The translations under genes were made by a program, and so were the position numbers. Of a stretch of 5,977 nt of DNA, positions 1-5,774 are shown in pieces (position 1 is the first letter of the stretch; every line of letters starts with the position of its first letter). The stretch is from an uncultured Actinomycetes bacterium (GTDB taxonomy: Bacteria; Actinomycetota; Actinomycetes; Nanopelagicales; Nanopelagicaceae), in NCBI GenBank assembly GCA_903890345.1, contig CAITAV010000043.1, forward strand, positions 1 to 5,977, given 5' to 3'. The notes beneath the pieces are model-generated. The model made no database searches. It worked only from the letters and a program-made list of their open reading frames with translations, and had not been told where the DNA came from.

Positions 1-793
1 CGAGTACATCAGCGTTGGATTTAATCGAATTTCCTTTGGAGCGCAATCTTTTGTCCCACACGTACTTGCAACACTTGATCGCACACATAATCCTGACAAT
101 GTTAGGAAGGCAGTTGATGCTGCGCGAGCAGCAGGCTTTGGCAGTATCAGCGTTGACTTAATTTACGGAACACCAGGTGAATCACTTGATGATTGGCGCA
201 TCACAGTTGAAAGTGCACTAGCTCTAGATATTGATCACATAAGTGCGTATGCACTGATTGTTGAAACAGGAACAAAACTTGCAGCACAAATTAAACGTGG
301 AGACATATCAATGCCAGATGATGATGTGATGGCAGATATGTATTTACTCGTTGATTCGATGTGTGAAGCTCATGGCATGAGCTGGTATGAGTTAAGTAAT
401 TGGTCCAAACCAGGGCACGAGTGCAAACACAATGTCGCGTATTGGCATAATGCCGAGTGGTGGGGACTTGGACCCGGCGCGCACTCACATATCAAAGGCG
501 AACGCTTTTGGAATGTAAAACATCCATCTGCATATAAGACTCGAGTATTTGCTGGAGATAGCCCAATTCACGAACGCGAAAAACTTACTGCAGAACAAAT
601 TCAGGATGAAAAAATAATGTTATCTATTCGCATGCGTGAAGGAATTTCTTTTGAAGAACTTGCACCACAACATCTTGAGCGCTTAGCTATTTATAAAGAG
701 AATGGCTATGTCTCATTGCATGGAGATCGCGTTACATTGACCCCTGTTGGGCGTCTTATCGCAGATCGAATCGTGCGCGAATTAGTTATGTAG
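1..793 (+). CDS. hemW: HemW, radical SAM haem chaperone (5'-truncated)
   Basis: This is the C-terminal 263 residues of HemW, a radical SAM-family protein once annotated as oxygen-independent coproporphyrinogen III oxidase and now regarded as a haem-binding chaperone. The frame is open from base 2; base 1 is the end of a preceding codon. Visible family blocks are GFNRISFGAQSF (fragment residues 6-17), DLIYGTPGES (52-61), YELSNWSKPGHECKHN (129-144) and GLGPGAHSH (155-163), the last two being diagnostic of HemW. Family members are usually about 380 residues, so roughly 120 are missing, including the CX3CX2C iron-sulfur motif, which lies outside the window. The C-terminal part (about 195-263) looks like the winged-helix HemW C-terminal domain. 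An internal ATG at 311 is not the start, because homology is continuous upstream of it. The gene ends with TAG 12 bases before the next start. It conventionally precedes hrcA in Gram-positive genomes. Confidence 0.95.
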   Translation, partial: EYISVGFNRISFGAQSFVPHVLATLDRTHNPDNVRKAVDAARAAGFGSISVDLIYGTPGESLDDWRITVESALALDIDHISAYALIVETGTKLAAQIKRGDISMPDDDVMADMYLLVDSMCEAHGMSWYELSNWSKPGHECKHNVAYWHNAEWWGLGPGAHSHIKGERFWNVKHPSAYKTRVFAGDSPIHEREKLTAEQIQDEKIMLSIRMREGISFEELAPQHLERLAIYKENGYVSLHGDRVTLTPVGRLIADRIVRELVM

Positions 794-799
794 TACCTT
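794..799 (+). promoter_or_regulatory. Possible -10 hexamer for a leaderless doxX-like mRNA
   Basis: TACCTT fits the actinobacterial TANNNT -10 pattern and is followed by exactly six bases before the ATG at 806. That spacing would put the transcription start at the A of the start codon. There is no Shine-Dalgarno-like sequence in the 12-base gap, which fits leaderless translation. No convincing -35 box is seen 17-18 bases upstream. TANNNT is a weak pattern that occurs often by chance, so this is only a candidate. Confidence 0.3.
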
Positions 800-805
800 T
801 GCCCC

Positions 806-1132
806 ATGGACATTTTGGTAATCGCGCTAGCAGTTGTATTTGTTGTTTCCGGTCTCTCAAAGGCAAGTGGAAATGCAAAGGGCCTTTCAGGTACACGCGA
901 TGTCAATGTTCCAGATGTGTTGGCTCGACTAGTTGGTGTCGTTGAAACTGCAGCCGCACTCGGATTGCTCATTGGTCTCAAATATTCATGGCTGTTATGG
1001 GCTCCACTCATGACATTGTGGGCGCTCATGGCTGGTGCTATTTATTTCCATTTCCGCGCCGACAAAGCAAAGACTTCTTTTCCAGCATTTTTCTTGCTGA
1101 CGCTTATCTCTATTGCACTCGTAACAATCTAG
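806..1132 (+). CDS. DoxX-like small integral membrane protein
   Basis: This is a 108-residue, strongly hydrophobic protein with four predicted membrane segments at about residues 2-18, 39-57, 61-82 and 91-108. The layout matches the DoxX/DoxX-like superfamily (usually about 110-150 residues): a VSGLSKASG-type end to helix 1, an extramembrane loop (20-38), then GVVETAAALGLLIGL in helix 2, which resembles the family's conserved G-x-x-E-x-x-x-x-x-G-L block. The polar stretch FRADKAKTSF (82-92) separates helices 3 and 4. The function of such short DoxX-like proteins is mostly unknown; some relatives are linked to quinone or thiol redox chemistry, but nothing here specifies a substrate. It sits 12 bases after hemW and 10 bases before hrcA, so cotranscription with hrcA-dnaJ is likely. 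The hrcA ribosome-binding site overlaps its stop codon. Family assignment rests on topology and short motifs, so it could be another small four-helix family. Confidence 0.65.
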   Translation: MDILVIALAVVFVVSGLSKASGNAKGLSGTRDVNVPDVLARLVGVVETAAALGLLIGLKYSWLLWAPLMTLWALMAGAIYFHFRADKAKTSFPAFFLLTLISIALVTI

Positions 1133-1137
1133 GAAAA
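1131..1137 (+). promoter_or_regulatory. Ribosome-binding site of hrcA
   Basis: AGGAAAA overlaps the last two bases of the doxX-like TAG stop and lies five bases before the GTG at 1143. It supports that GTG as the hrcA start and suggests translation is linked to the upstream gene. Confidence 0.55.
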
Positions 1138-1142
1138 CCATC

Positions 1143-2156
1143 GTGTCAGTACGCCGTTTAGAAATTCTGCGCGCAATTGTCGATGAATACGTATCGACAC
1201 AAGAACCCGTAGGTTCAAAATCTATTGCTGCGCGCAGTGGCCTAGGAATTTCGCCGGCAACTATTCGAAATGAAATGGCTGTACTAGAAGATGAAGGCTT
1301 AATCACTCATCCGCATACAAGTGCTGGGCGTATTCCAACTGATCTTGGTTACCGTGTATTCGTAGATAAGTTAGCAACGGTTAAACCCTTATCTAGTGCC
1401 GAGCGTCGGGCTATAGAAACATTTTTAGAAGGCGCACTTGATCTAGACGATGTTGTGCTGCGCACTGTGCGTCTCCTCGCAGATGTCACAAAGCAGGTTG
1501 CGGTTGTGCAATATCCATCGATGGTGAAATCACGTGTGCGCCACGTAGAACTCGTTGCGCTGACCCCTGCACGTTTGATGATGATTTTGATTACCGATTC
1601 TGGACGCGTTGAACAACGAGTACTCGAACTCGCAACAGATGTAACAGATTTGTTCTTGTCTACCCTGCGCAATCAATTAAACAATGCAGTGATGGGGCAG
1701 CGTTTACCAGATGTTGCAGATCGAATCTCAGGTATTTTAGAGAGCTACAGCGCATCTGATAGAAAAAACGTTGCTGTTGTTATTTCTGCTCTTATTGAAA
1801 TGGCAATGGAGCGCCCAGAAGAAAAAGTAGTTCTGGCTGGAACTGCAAACCTTGCGCGCTTTAGCGAAGATTTCTCAACCAATATTCATCCAGTGCTAGA
1901 AGCACTTGAAGAACAAGTTGTTTTGTTACGTTTACTTGGAGATGCAGGCGAAAATGTTCAGGTTCGAATTGGCACAGAACAGAGTGAGCGAAACCTGCGT
2001 ACAACATCTCTTGTCACAGTTGGATATGGCGCAACAGATTCACCTCTTGGAGCCCTTGGTGTTCTAGGGCCTACTCGTATGGATTACGCAGGTTCAATTG
2101 CTGCTGTCTCAGCCGTTGCTCGTTATGTTGGTCGTTATCTCAATGAAGGTGCGTAA
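1143..2156 (+). CDS. hrcA: HrcA, heat-inducible transcription repressor
   Basis: HrcA is the repressor that binds CIRCE operators (an inverted repeat of GCACTC/GAGTGC) upstream of chaperonin operons; its folding depends on GroEL, so heat titration relieves repression. The 337-residue product has normal family length. Residues about 1-75 form the winged-helix DNA-binding domain, with RRLEILRAIVDEYVSTQEPV (4-23), the recognition block GISPATIRNEMAVLEDEGLI (35-54) and HPHTSAGRIPT (56-66). The central GAF-like dimerisation domain follows. The C-terminal signatures are IGTEQSERNLRTTSLV (276-291) and GVLGPTRMDY (306-315), which match the family closely. The GTG start is chosen because AGGAAAA precedes it and the conserved RRLEILR block begins at residue 4. 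The stop codon directly abuts the dnaJ start. No CIRCE repeat is visible upstream in the window, so autoregulation through that operator is not supported here. The target is probably groES/groEL elsewhere in the genome. Confidence 0.97.
   Translation: MSVRRLEILRAIVDEYVSTQEPVGSKSIAARSGLGISPATIRNEMAVLEDEGLITHPHTSAGRIPTDLGYRVFVDKLATVKPLSSAERRAIETFLEGALDLDDVVLRTVRLLADVTKQVAVVQYPSMVKSRVRHVELVALTPARLMMILITDSGRVEQRVLELATDVTDLFLSTLRNQLNNAVMGQRLPDVADRISGILESYSASDRKNVAVVISALIEMAMERPEEKVVLAGTANLARFSEDFSTNIHPVLEALEEQVVLLRLLGDAGENVQVRIGTEQSERNLRTTSLVTVGYGATDSPLGALGVLGPTRMDYAGSIAAVSAVARYVGRYLNEGA
2145..2150 (+). promoter_or_regulatory. Ribosome-binding site of dnaJ inside the hrcA 3' end
   Basis: GAAGGT lies six bases before the GTG at 2157 and falls in the last codons of hrcA. 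Because dnaJ begins on the base after the hrcA stop, this site fixes the GTG as its start and makes terminating-ribosome coupling likely. Confidence 0.5.
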
Positions 2157-3257
2157 GTGGCTGATCATTACGACGTTCTAGGAGTATCACGCGATTCATC
2201 AGCAGATGAGATTAAACGTGCATATAGAAAGTTAGCTCGCGAATTACATCCTGATGTAAATCCCGATCCGCACACACAAGAAAAATTTAAAGAAGTAACT
2301 GCTGCCTATGAAACTTTAAGTGATCCACAAAAGCGTCAGATGTATGACTCAGGTGGAAGTGGTTTTGGTGGTTTTGGTGGTGCCAGTGGTTTTGGCGACA
2401 TCATGGATGCATTCTTTGGTGGCGGTGGAAGTCGTGGACCACGTCCACGTGTACGCGCAGGACAAGACGCACTTATTCGAGTCGAAGTTGATTTATATGA
2501 AGCAGCCTTTGGAACTGAACGCGACATTACTTTAGAGAGCGCGGTTGCATGCGATAAATGCCAAGCAACTGGATGCGCCGATAACACACATCCTGAAATG
2601 TGTGTGGTTTGTAAAGGACGTGGTGAAACTCAACAAGTAACCCGCTCAATTCTTGGACAAGTGATGACATCTCGTCCATGTAATACATGTAATGGATTTG
2701 GTTCTGTGATTGCTCACCCTTGTCGTGAGTGCGCTGGCGATGGTCGCGTGCGTGCGCGTCAAACCATAAATATCAAGATTCCTGCGGGAGTTGAAACTGG
2801 AAACAGAATTCAAATGTCTGGTCGCGGTGAAGTTGGTCCTGGTGGCGGACCCGCTGGTGATTTATATGTTGAAATTGTCGAACGCCCACACGATTATTTA
2901 GTTCGAGATGGCGATGACTTGCATGTTCAAATCGGAATATCAATGGCGCATGCAGCACTCGGCACTCGTGTTCAAGTAGAAGGCCTGGACGGAACCATTG
3001 ATGTTGAAATAAAACCTGGGATTCAAAGTGGTTCTCCAATCGTTCTTAAAGGAAAAGGTGTGACACATCTGCGTACTTCTTCACGCGGTGATTTGATAGT
3101 CCATGTTGAAGTGCAAACACCTGTAAAACTAAATCGCGAGCAAGAAGAACTGCTGCAAAAATTTGCTGATGCACGTGGTGAAAAAGAAGGCGAAGTGCAC
3201 TTAAGTAATCGCGAAGGCGGATTATTTGGAAAACTTAGGGGAGCGTTTCACCGATAA
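2157..3257 (+). CDS. dnaJ: DnaJ (DnaJ2-type) Hsp40 co-chaperone
   Basis: This cytoplasmic co-chaperone delivers unfolded clients to DnaK and stimulates its ATPase. It is a complete type I DnaJ of 366 residues: a J domain (1-70) with the essential HPD at 31-33, a Gly/Phe-rich linker (about 66-94), a zinc-binding domain with four cysteine pairs (C132/C135, C149/C152, C175/C178, C189/C192), then two substrate-binding beta domains. Repeats two to four keep CXXCXGXG (CVVCKGRG, CNTCNGFG, CRECAGDG); the first is CDKCQATG, with Ala in place of the first Gly, and an extra Cys follows at 140. The segment VTRSILGQVMTSRPC (161-175) and the adjacency to hrcA, not grpE-dnaK, identify it as the DnaJ2 type of Actinobacteria. 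A second dnaJ next to dnaK would be expected elsewhere. It starts with GTG immediately after the hrcA stop, with a ribosome-binding site inside hrcA, so the two are surely cotranslated from one message. Confidence 0.98.
   Translation: MADHYDVLGVSRDSSADEIKRAYRKLARELHPDVNPDPHTQEKFKEVTAAYETLSDPQKRQMYDSGGSGFGGFGGASGFGDIMDAFFGGGGSRGPRPRVRAGQDALIRVEVDLYEAAFGTERDITLESAVACDKCQATGCADNTHPEMCVVCKGRGETQQVTRSILGQVMTSRPCNTCNGFGSVIAHPCRECAGDGRVRARQTINIKIPAGVETGNRIQMSGRGEVGPGGGPAGDLYVEIVERPHDYLVRDGDDLHVQIGISMAHAALGTRVQVEGLDGTIDVEIKPGIQSGSPIVLKGKGVTHLRTSSRGDLIVHVEVQTPVKLNREQEELLQKFADARGEKEGEVHLSNREGGLFGKLRGAFHR
2352..2396 (+). repeat. Five 9-bp degenerate tandem units encoding the DnaJ Gly/Phe linker
   Basis: The units are GGTGGAAGT, GGTTTTGGT, GGTTTTGGT, GGTGCCAGT and GGTTTTGGC, encoding GGS-GFG-GFG-GAS-GFG. 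Units two and three are identical. The repeat keeps frame, so copy-number change would lengthen or shorten the flexible linker without breaking the gene. It is a normal consequence of a Gly/Phe-rich region, but a plausible site of replication slippage. Confidence 0.8.
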
Positions 3258-3259
3258 TT

Positions 3260-3985
3260 ATGTTGACTCTATTTTTTGTTGACGATCTTCCACGCAAAGT
3301 GGGCGCTACCTACGAGTTTGACTCTGATGATGCCCAGCATGCAATTCGTGTATTGCGAATGAGCGCTGGCGAAACTTTTATGCTCTCTGATGGAGAAGGC
3401 AAATGGTCTACAGTAAAAATATTTGCTGTTAAGAAGAAATCACTTGAAGTTGAAGTAATGGAAACAGGTATTCAAGATCGGCTAGAAACTTCATTTACTG
3501 TGGTTCAAGCACTTCCCAAAGGTGATCGTTTAAAAGAGTGCGTTGAGCTGCTCACTGAAGGTGGAGTGGACACAATTATTCCGTGGTCAGCACAGCGCTC
3601 TATTGGTAAAGCAGAAAAGGGAGTTGAAAAACTTCAAGTAACTGCTCGTGAAGCAAGTAAGCAATCTCGCCGATTATTTGTTCCAGAAGTTACTGGTGTG
3701 GCAAATACTTCAAAGGTAGTTGAAGCGATATCTGAACATGATCTTGTTTTGGTTTTCCATGAGAGCGCAACAAGTAAAGTCTCAGAAATCGTCACAAAAA
3801 AATACTCAGAGTCTGCCAACGTCATGATAATTATTGGTCCAGAAGGCGGAATCACTAATGAAGAGCTCGAACTCTTCACATCTGCTGGAGCCAAGGTCGC
3901 ATTGATGGGACGCCCAATTTTGAGAAGTGCCCATGCGGGTCTTGCAGCAATGAGCGCTGTAAACGCCCTACTTAAAGTATGGTGA
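3260..3985 (+). CDS. rsmE: RsmE, 16S rRNA (uracil-1498-N3)-methyltransferase
   Basis: RsmE uses S-adenosylmethionine to methylate N3 of U1498 in 16S rRNA, near the decoding centre of the 30S subunit. The 241-residue protein has normal length. An N-terminal PUA-like RNA-binding domain covers about 1-70 (FDSDDAQHAIRVLRM at 20-34 is typical). The SPOUT catalytic domain follows, with VVQALPKGDRLKECVELLTEGGV (81-103), TAREASKQSRR (128-138), the SAM-binding loop IIGPEGGITNEEL (191-203) and the knot segment LMGRPILRSAHAGLAAMSAVNALL (215-238). In that segment the common LRTxTA is replaced by LRSAHA. The ATG lies two bases after the dnaJ TAA. The only purine-rich stretch, AGGGGAG at 3237-3243, ends 16 bases upstream, too far for a normal ribosome-binding site, so translation probably depends on ribosomes finishing dnaJ. 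rsmE following dnaJ is the usual arrangement in many bacteria. Confidence 0.96.
   Translation: MLTLFFVDDLPRKVGATYEFDSDDAQHAIRVLRMSAGETFMLSDGEGKWSTVKIFAVKKKSLEVEVMETGIQDRLETSFTVVQALPKGDRLKECVELLTEGGVDTIIPWSAQRSIGKAEKGVEKLQVTAREASKQSRRLFVPEVTGVANTSKVVEAISEHDLVLVFHESATSKVSEIVTKKYSESANVMIIIGPEGGITNEELELFTSAGAKVALMGRPILRSAHAGLAAMSAVNALLKVW
3978..3983 (+). promoter_or_regulatory. Possible -10 hexamer before the HIT gene
   Basis: TATGGT at the very end of rsmE fits TANNNT and is followed by six bases (GAAGAT) before the ATG at 3990, the same spacing as at the doxX-like gene. It could give a leaderless HIT transcript. The overlapping GGTGAAG is also a passable ribosome-binding site, and no -35 box is clear, so ordinary read-through from rsmE explains expression equally well. 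Confidence 0.22.
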
Positions 3986-3989
3986 AGAT

Positions 3990-4337
3990 ATGGCGCTAGA
4001 TCCAAATTGCTTGTTTTGCAAAATCATCGAAGGTGAAATTCCTGCTGACATTGTTTTTCGAAATGAAAATGTCGTCGCATTCAATGACATAAATCCGCAA
4101 GCGCCAACTCATGTTTTGTTAATCCCAACAGTTCACACAGAAAATATCGCTGGCCTTGCAAAAATATCTGGCACGATTACTGCGGCGTTATTTACAGCAG
4201 CAGCAGAGATAGCCGAGCAACGCGGACTCACTGGTTATCGCACCGTTTTTAACACTGGCGAAGCAGCTGGTCAGAGTGTTTTTCACGCTCACATGCATCT
4301 CATAGGCGGGCGTGGACTCGCCTGGCCGCCAGGTTAA
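3990..4337 (+). CDS. HIT-family (HINT/PKCI-like) nucleotide hydrolase
   Basis: This is a 115-residue histidine-triad protein of the HINT branch, whose members hydrolyse purine nucleoside phosphoramidates and aminoacyl-adenylates as homodimers in the cytoplasm. The N-terminus carries the typical CLFCKIIEGEIPAD (7-20), with C7 and C10 forming the usual CxxC, then VVAFNDINPQAPTHVLLIP (28-46). The FNTGEAAGQSVFHAHMHLIGGR block (87-108) contains the triad H99/H101/H103; H101 is the expected catalytic nucleophile by family analogy. The C-terminal GLAWPPG is characteristic of actinobacterial members. The start is four bases after the rsmE stop, with GGTGAAG just upstream as a weak ribosome-binding site. 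The gene regularly sits between rsmE and phoH in Actinobacteria. Its physiological substrate here is not shown by the sequence. Confidence 0.94.
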   Translation: MALDPNCLFCKIIEGEIPADIVFRNENVVAFNDINPQAPTHVLLIPTVHTENIAGLAKISGTITAALFTAAAEIAEQRGLTGYRTVFNTGEAAGQSVFHAHMHLIGGRGLAWPPG

Positions 4338-4340
4338 AAG

Positions 4341-4346
4341 TAGTAT
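4341..4346 (+). promoter_or_regulatory. Possible -10 hexamer of an internal phoH promoter
   Basis: TAGTAT lies in the 19-base gap between HIT and phoH, the longest gap in the window, and ends ten bases before the ATG at 4357. It is a good TANNNT match. A start 6-7 bases downstream would give a leader of only three or four bases. No ribosome-binding site precedes the ATG, which fits a nearly leaderless message. TGGACT at 4313-4318 resembles a -35 box, but the 22-base spacer is too long to count. Confidence 0.35.
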
Positions 4347-4356
4347 TTCGCTCAAT

Positions 4357-5340
4357 ATGCAGCGCACTCTAGTCACGGTACCGCCAGCCATTTCAATGGT
4401 TTCACTCATTGGTACACACGATGACAACCTACGAATCGTTGAAGCAGCCTTTCCTTCCGTTGCAATAACGGTACGTGGAAATGAAATTACATTGCGCGGC
4501 CCACACGCTGAATGTGCCGAAGTTGAAAAACTCTTTTCAGAACTCCTAGTTGTTATTCGCTCTGGTCAAATTGTTACAACGGATGCAATTACGCGATCTA
4601 TTGCGATGCTCTCACAAGAGCCACAGGATCATCCAGCCGAAGTTTTATCTCTCAATATTGTCAGCAATCGTGGACGTACTATTCGTCCAAAGACTGCTAA
4701 TCAAAAGCGTTATGTGGAAGCTATTGAAGAGAACACCATTACTTTTGGAATTGGTCCTGCCGGTACAGGAAAGACATATCTTGCAATGGCCAAAGCAGTA
4801 TCGGCGCTTCAAAACAAAAAGGTAAACAGAATTGTTCTTACTCGTCCGGCTGTTGAAGCAGGCGAACACTTGGGATTTTTGCCAGGCACATTGAGCGACA
4901 AAATTGATCCATATCTTCGCCCACTCTTTGATGCGCTGCACGACATGATTGATCCGGATTCAATTCCTCGTTTGATGCAATCAGGAGTCATTGAAGTAGC
5001 ACCGCTTGCTTATATGCGCGGGCGCACCCTCAATGATGCTTTTGTTATTTTGGATGAAGCGCAGAACACAACTCCAGAACAGATGAAGATGTTTTTGACT
5101 CGCCTTGGGTTTGGTTCCAAGATGGTTATCACCGGCGATGTGACCCAGGTAGATCTTCCAAATCTTCAGCACTCTGGATTGCGTGTGGTTCGCAATATCC
5201 TTAATAACATTGATGACATCGCATTCCTGGAACTCACTGCAGAAGATGTTGTTCGCCACCGACTTATTGGTGACATTGTGAAGGCATACGATACTTTTGA
5301 TGAAAATAAGCAAGTCCCAAGGCCTATTCGAAACACATGA
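4357..5340 (+). CDS. phoH: PhoH-like (YbeZ-type) P-loop ATPase
   Basis: PhoH/YbeZ proteins are cytoplasmic P-loop ATPases related to the helicase superfamily; they are genetically tied to YbeY and thought to act in RNA or ribosome metabolism, though the exact activity is unsettled. From the ATG at 4357 the product is 327 residues, normal for the family. An N-terminal domain (about 1-90) includes VPPAISMVSLIGTHDDNLR and VRGNEITLRGP (39-49), typical of actinobacterial members. The ATPase domain has RPKTANQKRYVEAI (110-123), Walker A GPAGTGKT (133-140), LTRPAVEAGEHLGFLPG (161-177), Walker B VILDEAQN (230-237), VITGDVTQVDLP (257-268) and a C-terminal RHRLIGDIVKAY (300-311). A GTG at 4312 would add 15 residues and overlap HIT by 26 bases. 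I prefer 4357 because family homology begins just after it and the extension reads through conserved HIT codons. Its last four bases overlap ybeY as ATGA, implying coupled translation. Confidence 0.96.
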   Translation: MQRTLVTVPPAISMVSLIGTHDDNLRIVEAAFPSVAITVRGNEITLRGPHAECAEVEKLFSELLVVIRSGQIVTTDAITRSIAMLSQEPQDHPAEVLSLNIVSNRGRTIRPKTANQKRYVEAIEENTITFGIGPAGTGKTYLAMAKAVSALQNKKVNRIVLTRPAVEAGEHLGFLPGTLSDKIDPYLRPLFDALHDMIDPDSIPRLMQSGVIEVAPLAYMRGRTLNDAFVILDEAQNTTPEQMKMFLTRLGFGSKMVITGDVTQVDLPNLQHSGLRVVRNILNNIDDIAFLELTAEDVVRHRLIGDIVKAYDTFDENKQVPRPIRNT

Positions 5341-5774
5341 CAATAGAAATTACTAATCGCTCTGGACAATTAGTCCCTAGCGATAAATGTCTCTCCCTGC
5401 TCACTTATGCGTATGGAAAACTAGAACTGCACCCTGATTGCGATCTGAACTTAACTTTCATTGATGACAAAGAGATGGAAGAGCTGCACATTAAGTGGAT
5501 GGATTTACCTGGAAGCACCGACGTACTTTCCTTTCCGATGGATATGCCAGAAAGTGGAGATGATCCAGTAACTCTTGGAGACATTGTTATCTCACCACGA
5601 TTTGCAGAAGATCAGGCAGCAAAAGCTGGTCACAGCATTAACCACGAGATTTTTATTCTGGCCACACATGGCTTGCTTCACATACTTGGTTATGACCACG
5701 AAGATATTGAAGATGAAAGCGTGATGTTTGCGTTGCAAGAAACCATCGTCAGCGAATGGGAAGAAATGCAATGA
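5337..5774 (+). CDS. ybeY: YbeY, rRNA maturation factor / endoribonuclease
   Basis: YbeY is a metal-dependent single-strand endoribonuclease implicated in 16S rRNA 3'-end maturation and ribosome quality control. The 145-residue product is of usual length. The signature HGLLHILGYDH (111-121) supplies three histidines, H111, H115 and H121, that bind the catalytic metal. The upstream block MEELHIKWMDLPGSTDVLSFPMD (47-69) and GDIVISPRFAEDQA (81-94) are also standard for the family. No insertions, deletions or key-residue losses are evident. The start overlaps the phoH stop in ATGA; the nearest purine-rich stretch, AAGG at 5319-5322, is too far away to serve as a ribosome-binding site, so translation likely depends on reinitiation after phoH. 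The next gene overlaps its stop in the same way, making a three-gene coupled unit. Confidence 0.97.
   Translation: MTIEITNRSGQLVPSDKCLSLLTYAYGKLELHPDCDLNLTFIDDKEMEELHIKWMDLPGSTDVLSFPMDMPESGDDPVTLGDIVISPRFAEDQAAKAGHSINHEIFILATHGLLHILGYDHEDIEDESVMFALQETIVSEWEEMQ
5758..5763 (+). promoter_or_regulatory. Ribosome-binding site of the CNNM gene inside ybeY
   Basis: GGGAAG lies seven bases before the ATG at 5771 and within the final codons of ybeY. It supports that ATG, which overlaps the ybeY stop, as the start of the downstream membrane protein. Confidence 0.45.

Noticed and set aside
673..682. CTTGAGCGCT as an HspR (HAIR) half site in hemW
   Set aside because: HAIR needs CTTGAGT-N7-ACTCAAG; the opposite half is absent and the site is within coding sequence.
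311..793. hemW starting at the internal ATG 311 as a short separate gene
   Set aside because: HemW motifs continue without a break from base 2, so this is the tail of a truncated gene and not a 160-residue protein.
995..1306. Open frame of 103 codons on the minus strand across the doxX-like/hrcA junction
   Set aside because: It is antisense to two well-supported genes, has no family resemblance, and its composition looks like a reverse shadow of coding sequence.
2434..2448. Inverted repeat GTGGA-CCACG-TCCAC in dnaJ
   Set aside because: A five-base stem inside coding sequence for an Arg/Pro-rich linker, with no T-run; not a terminator or a credible operator.
3253..3258. GATAAT resembling a -10 box just before rsmE
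   Set aside because: It ends one base before the ATG, so the transcript would begin inside the gene; it is formed by the dnaJ stop codon context.
3634..4005. Open frame of 123 codons on the minus strand inside rsmE
   Set aside because: It runs antisense to the conserved SPOUT domain, and its Ala/Ser/Thr-rich translation is what a reversed coding strand gives.
4981..5343. Open frame of 120 codons on the minus strand inside phoH
   Set aside because: It lies wholly antisense to the conserved ATPase domain of phoH and shows no recognisable motif.
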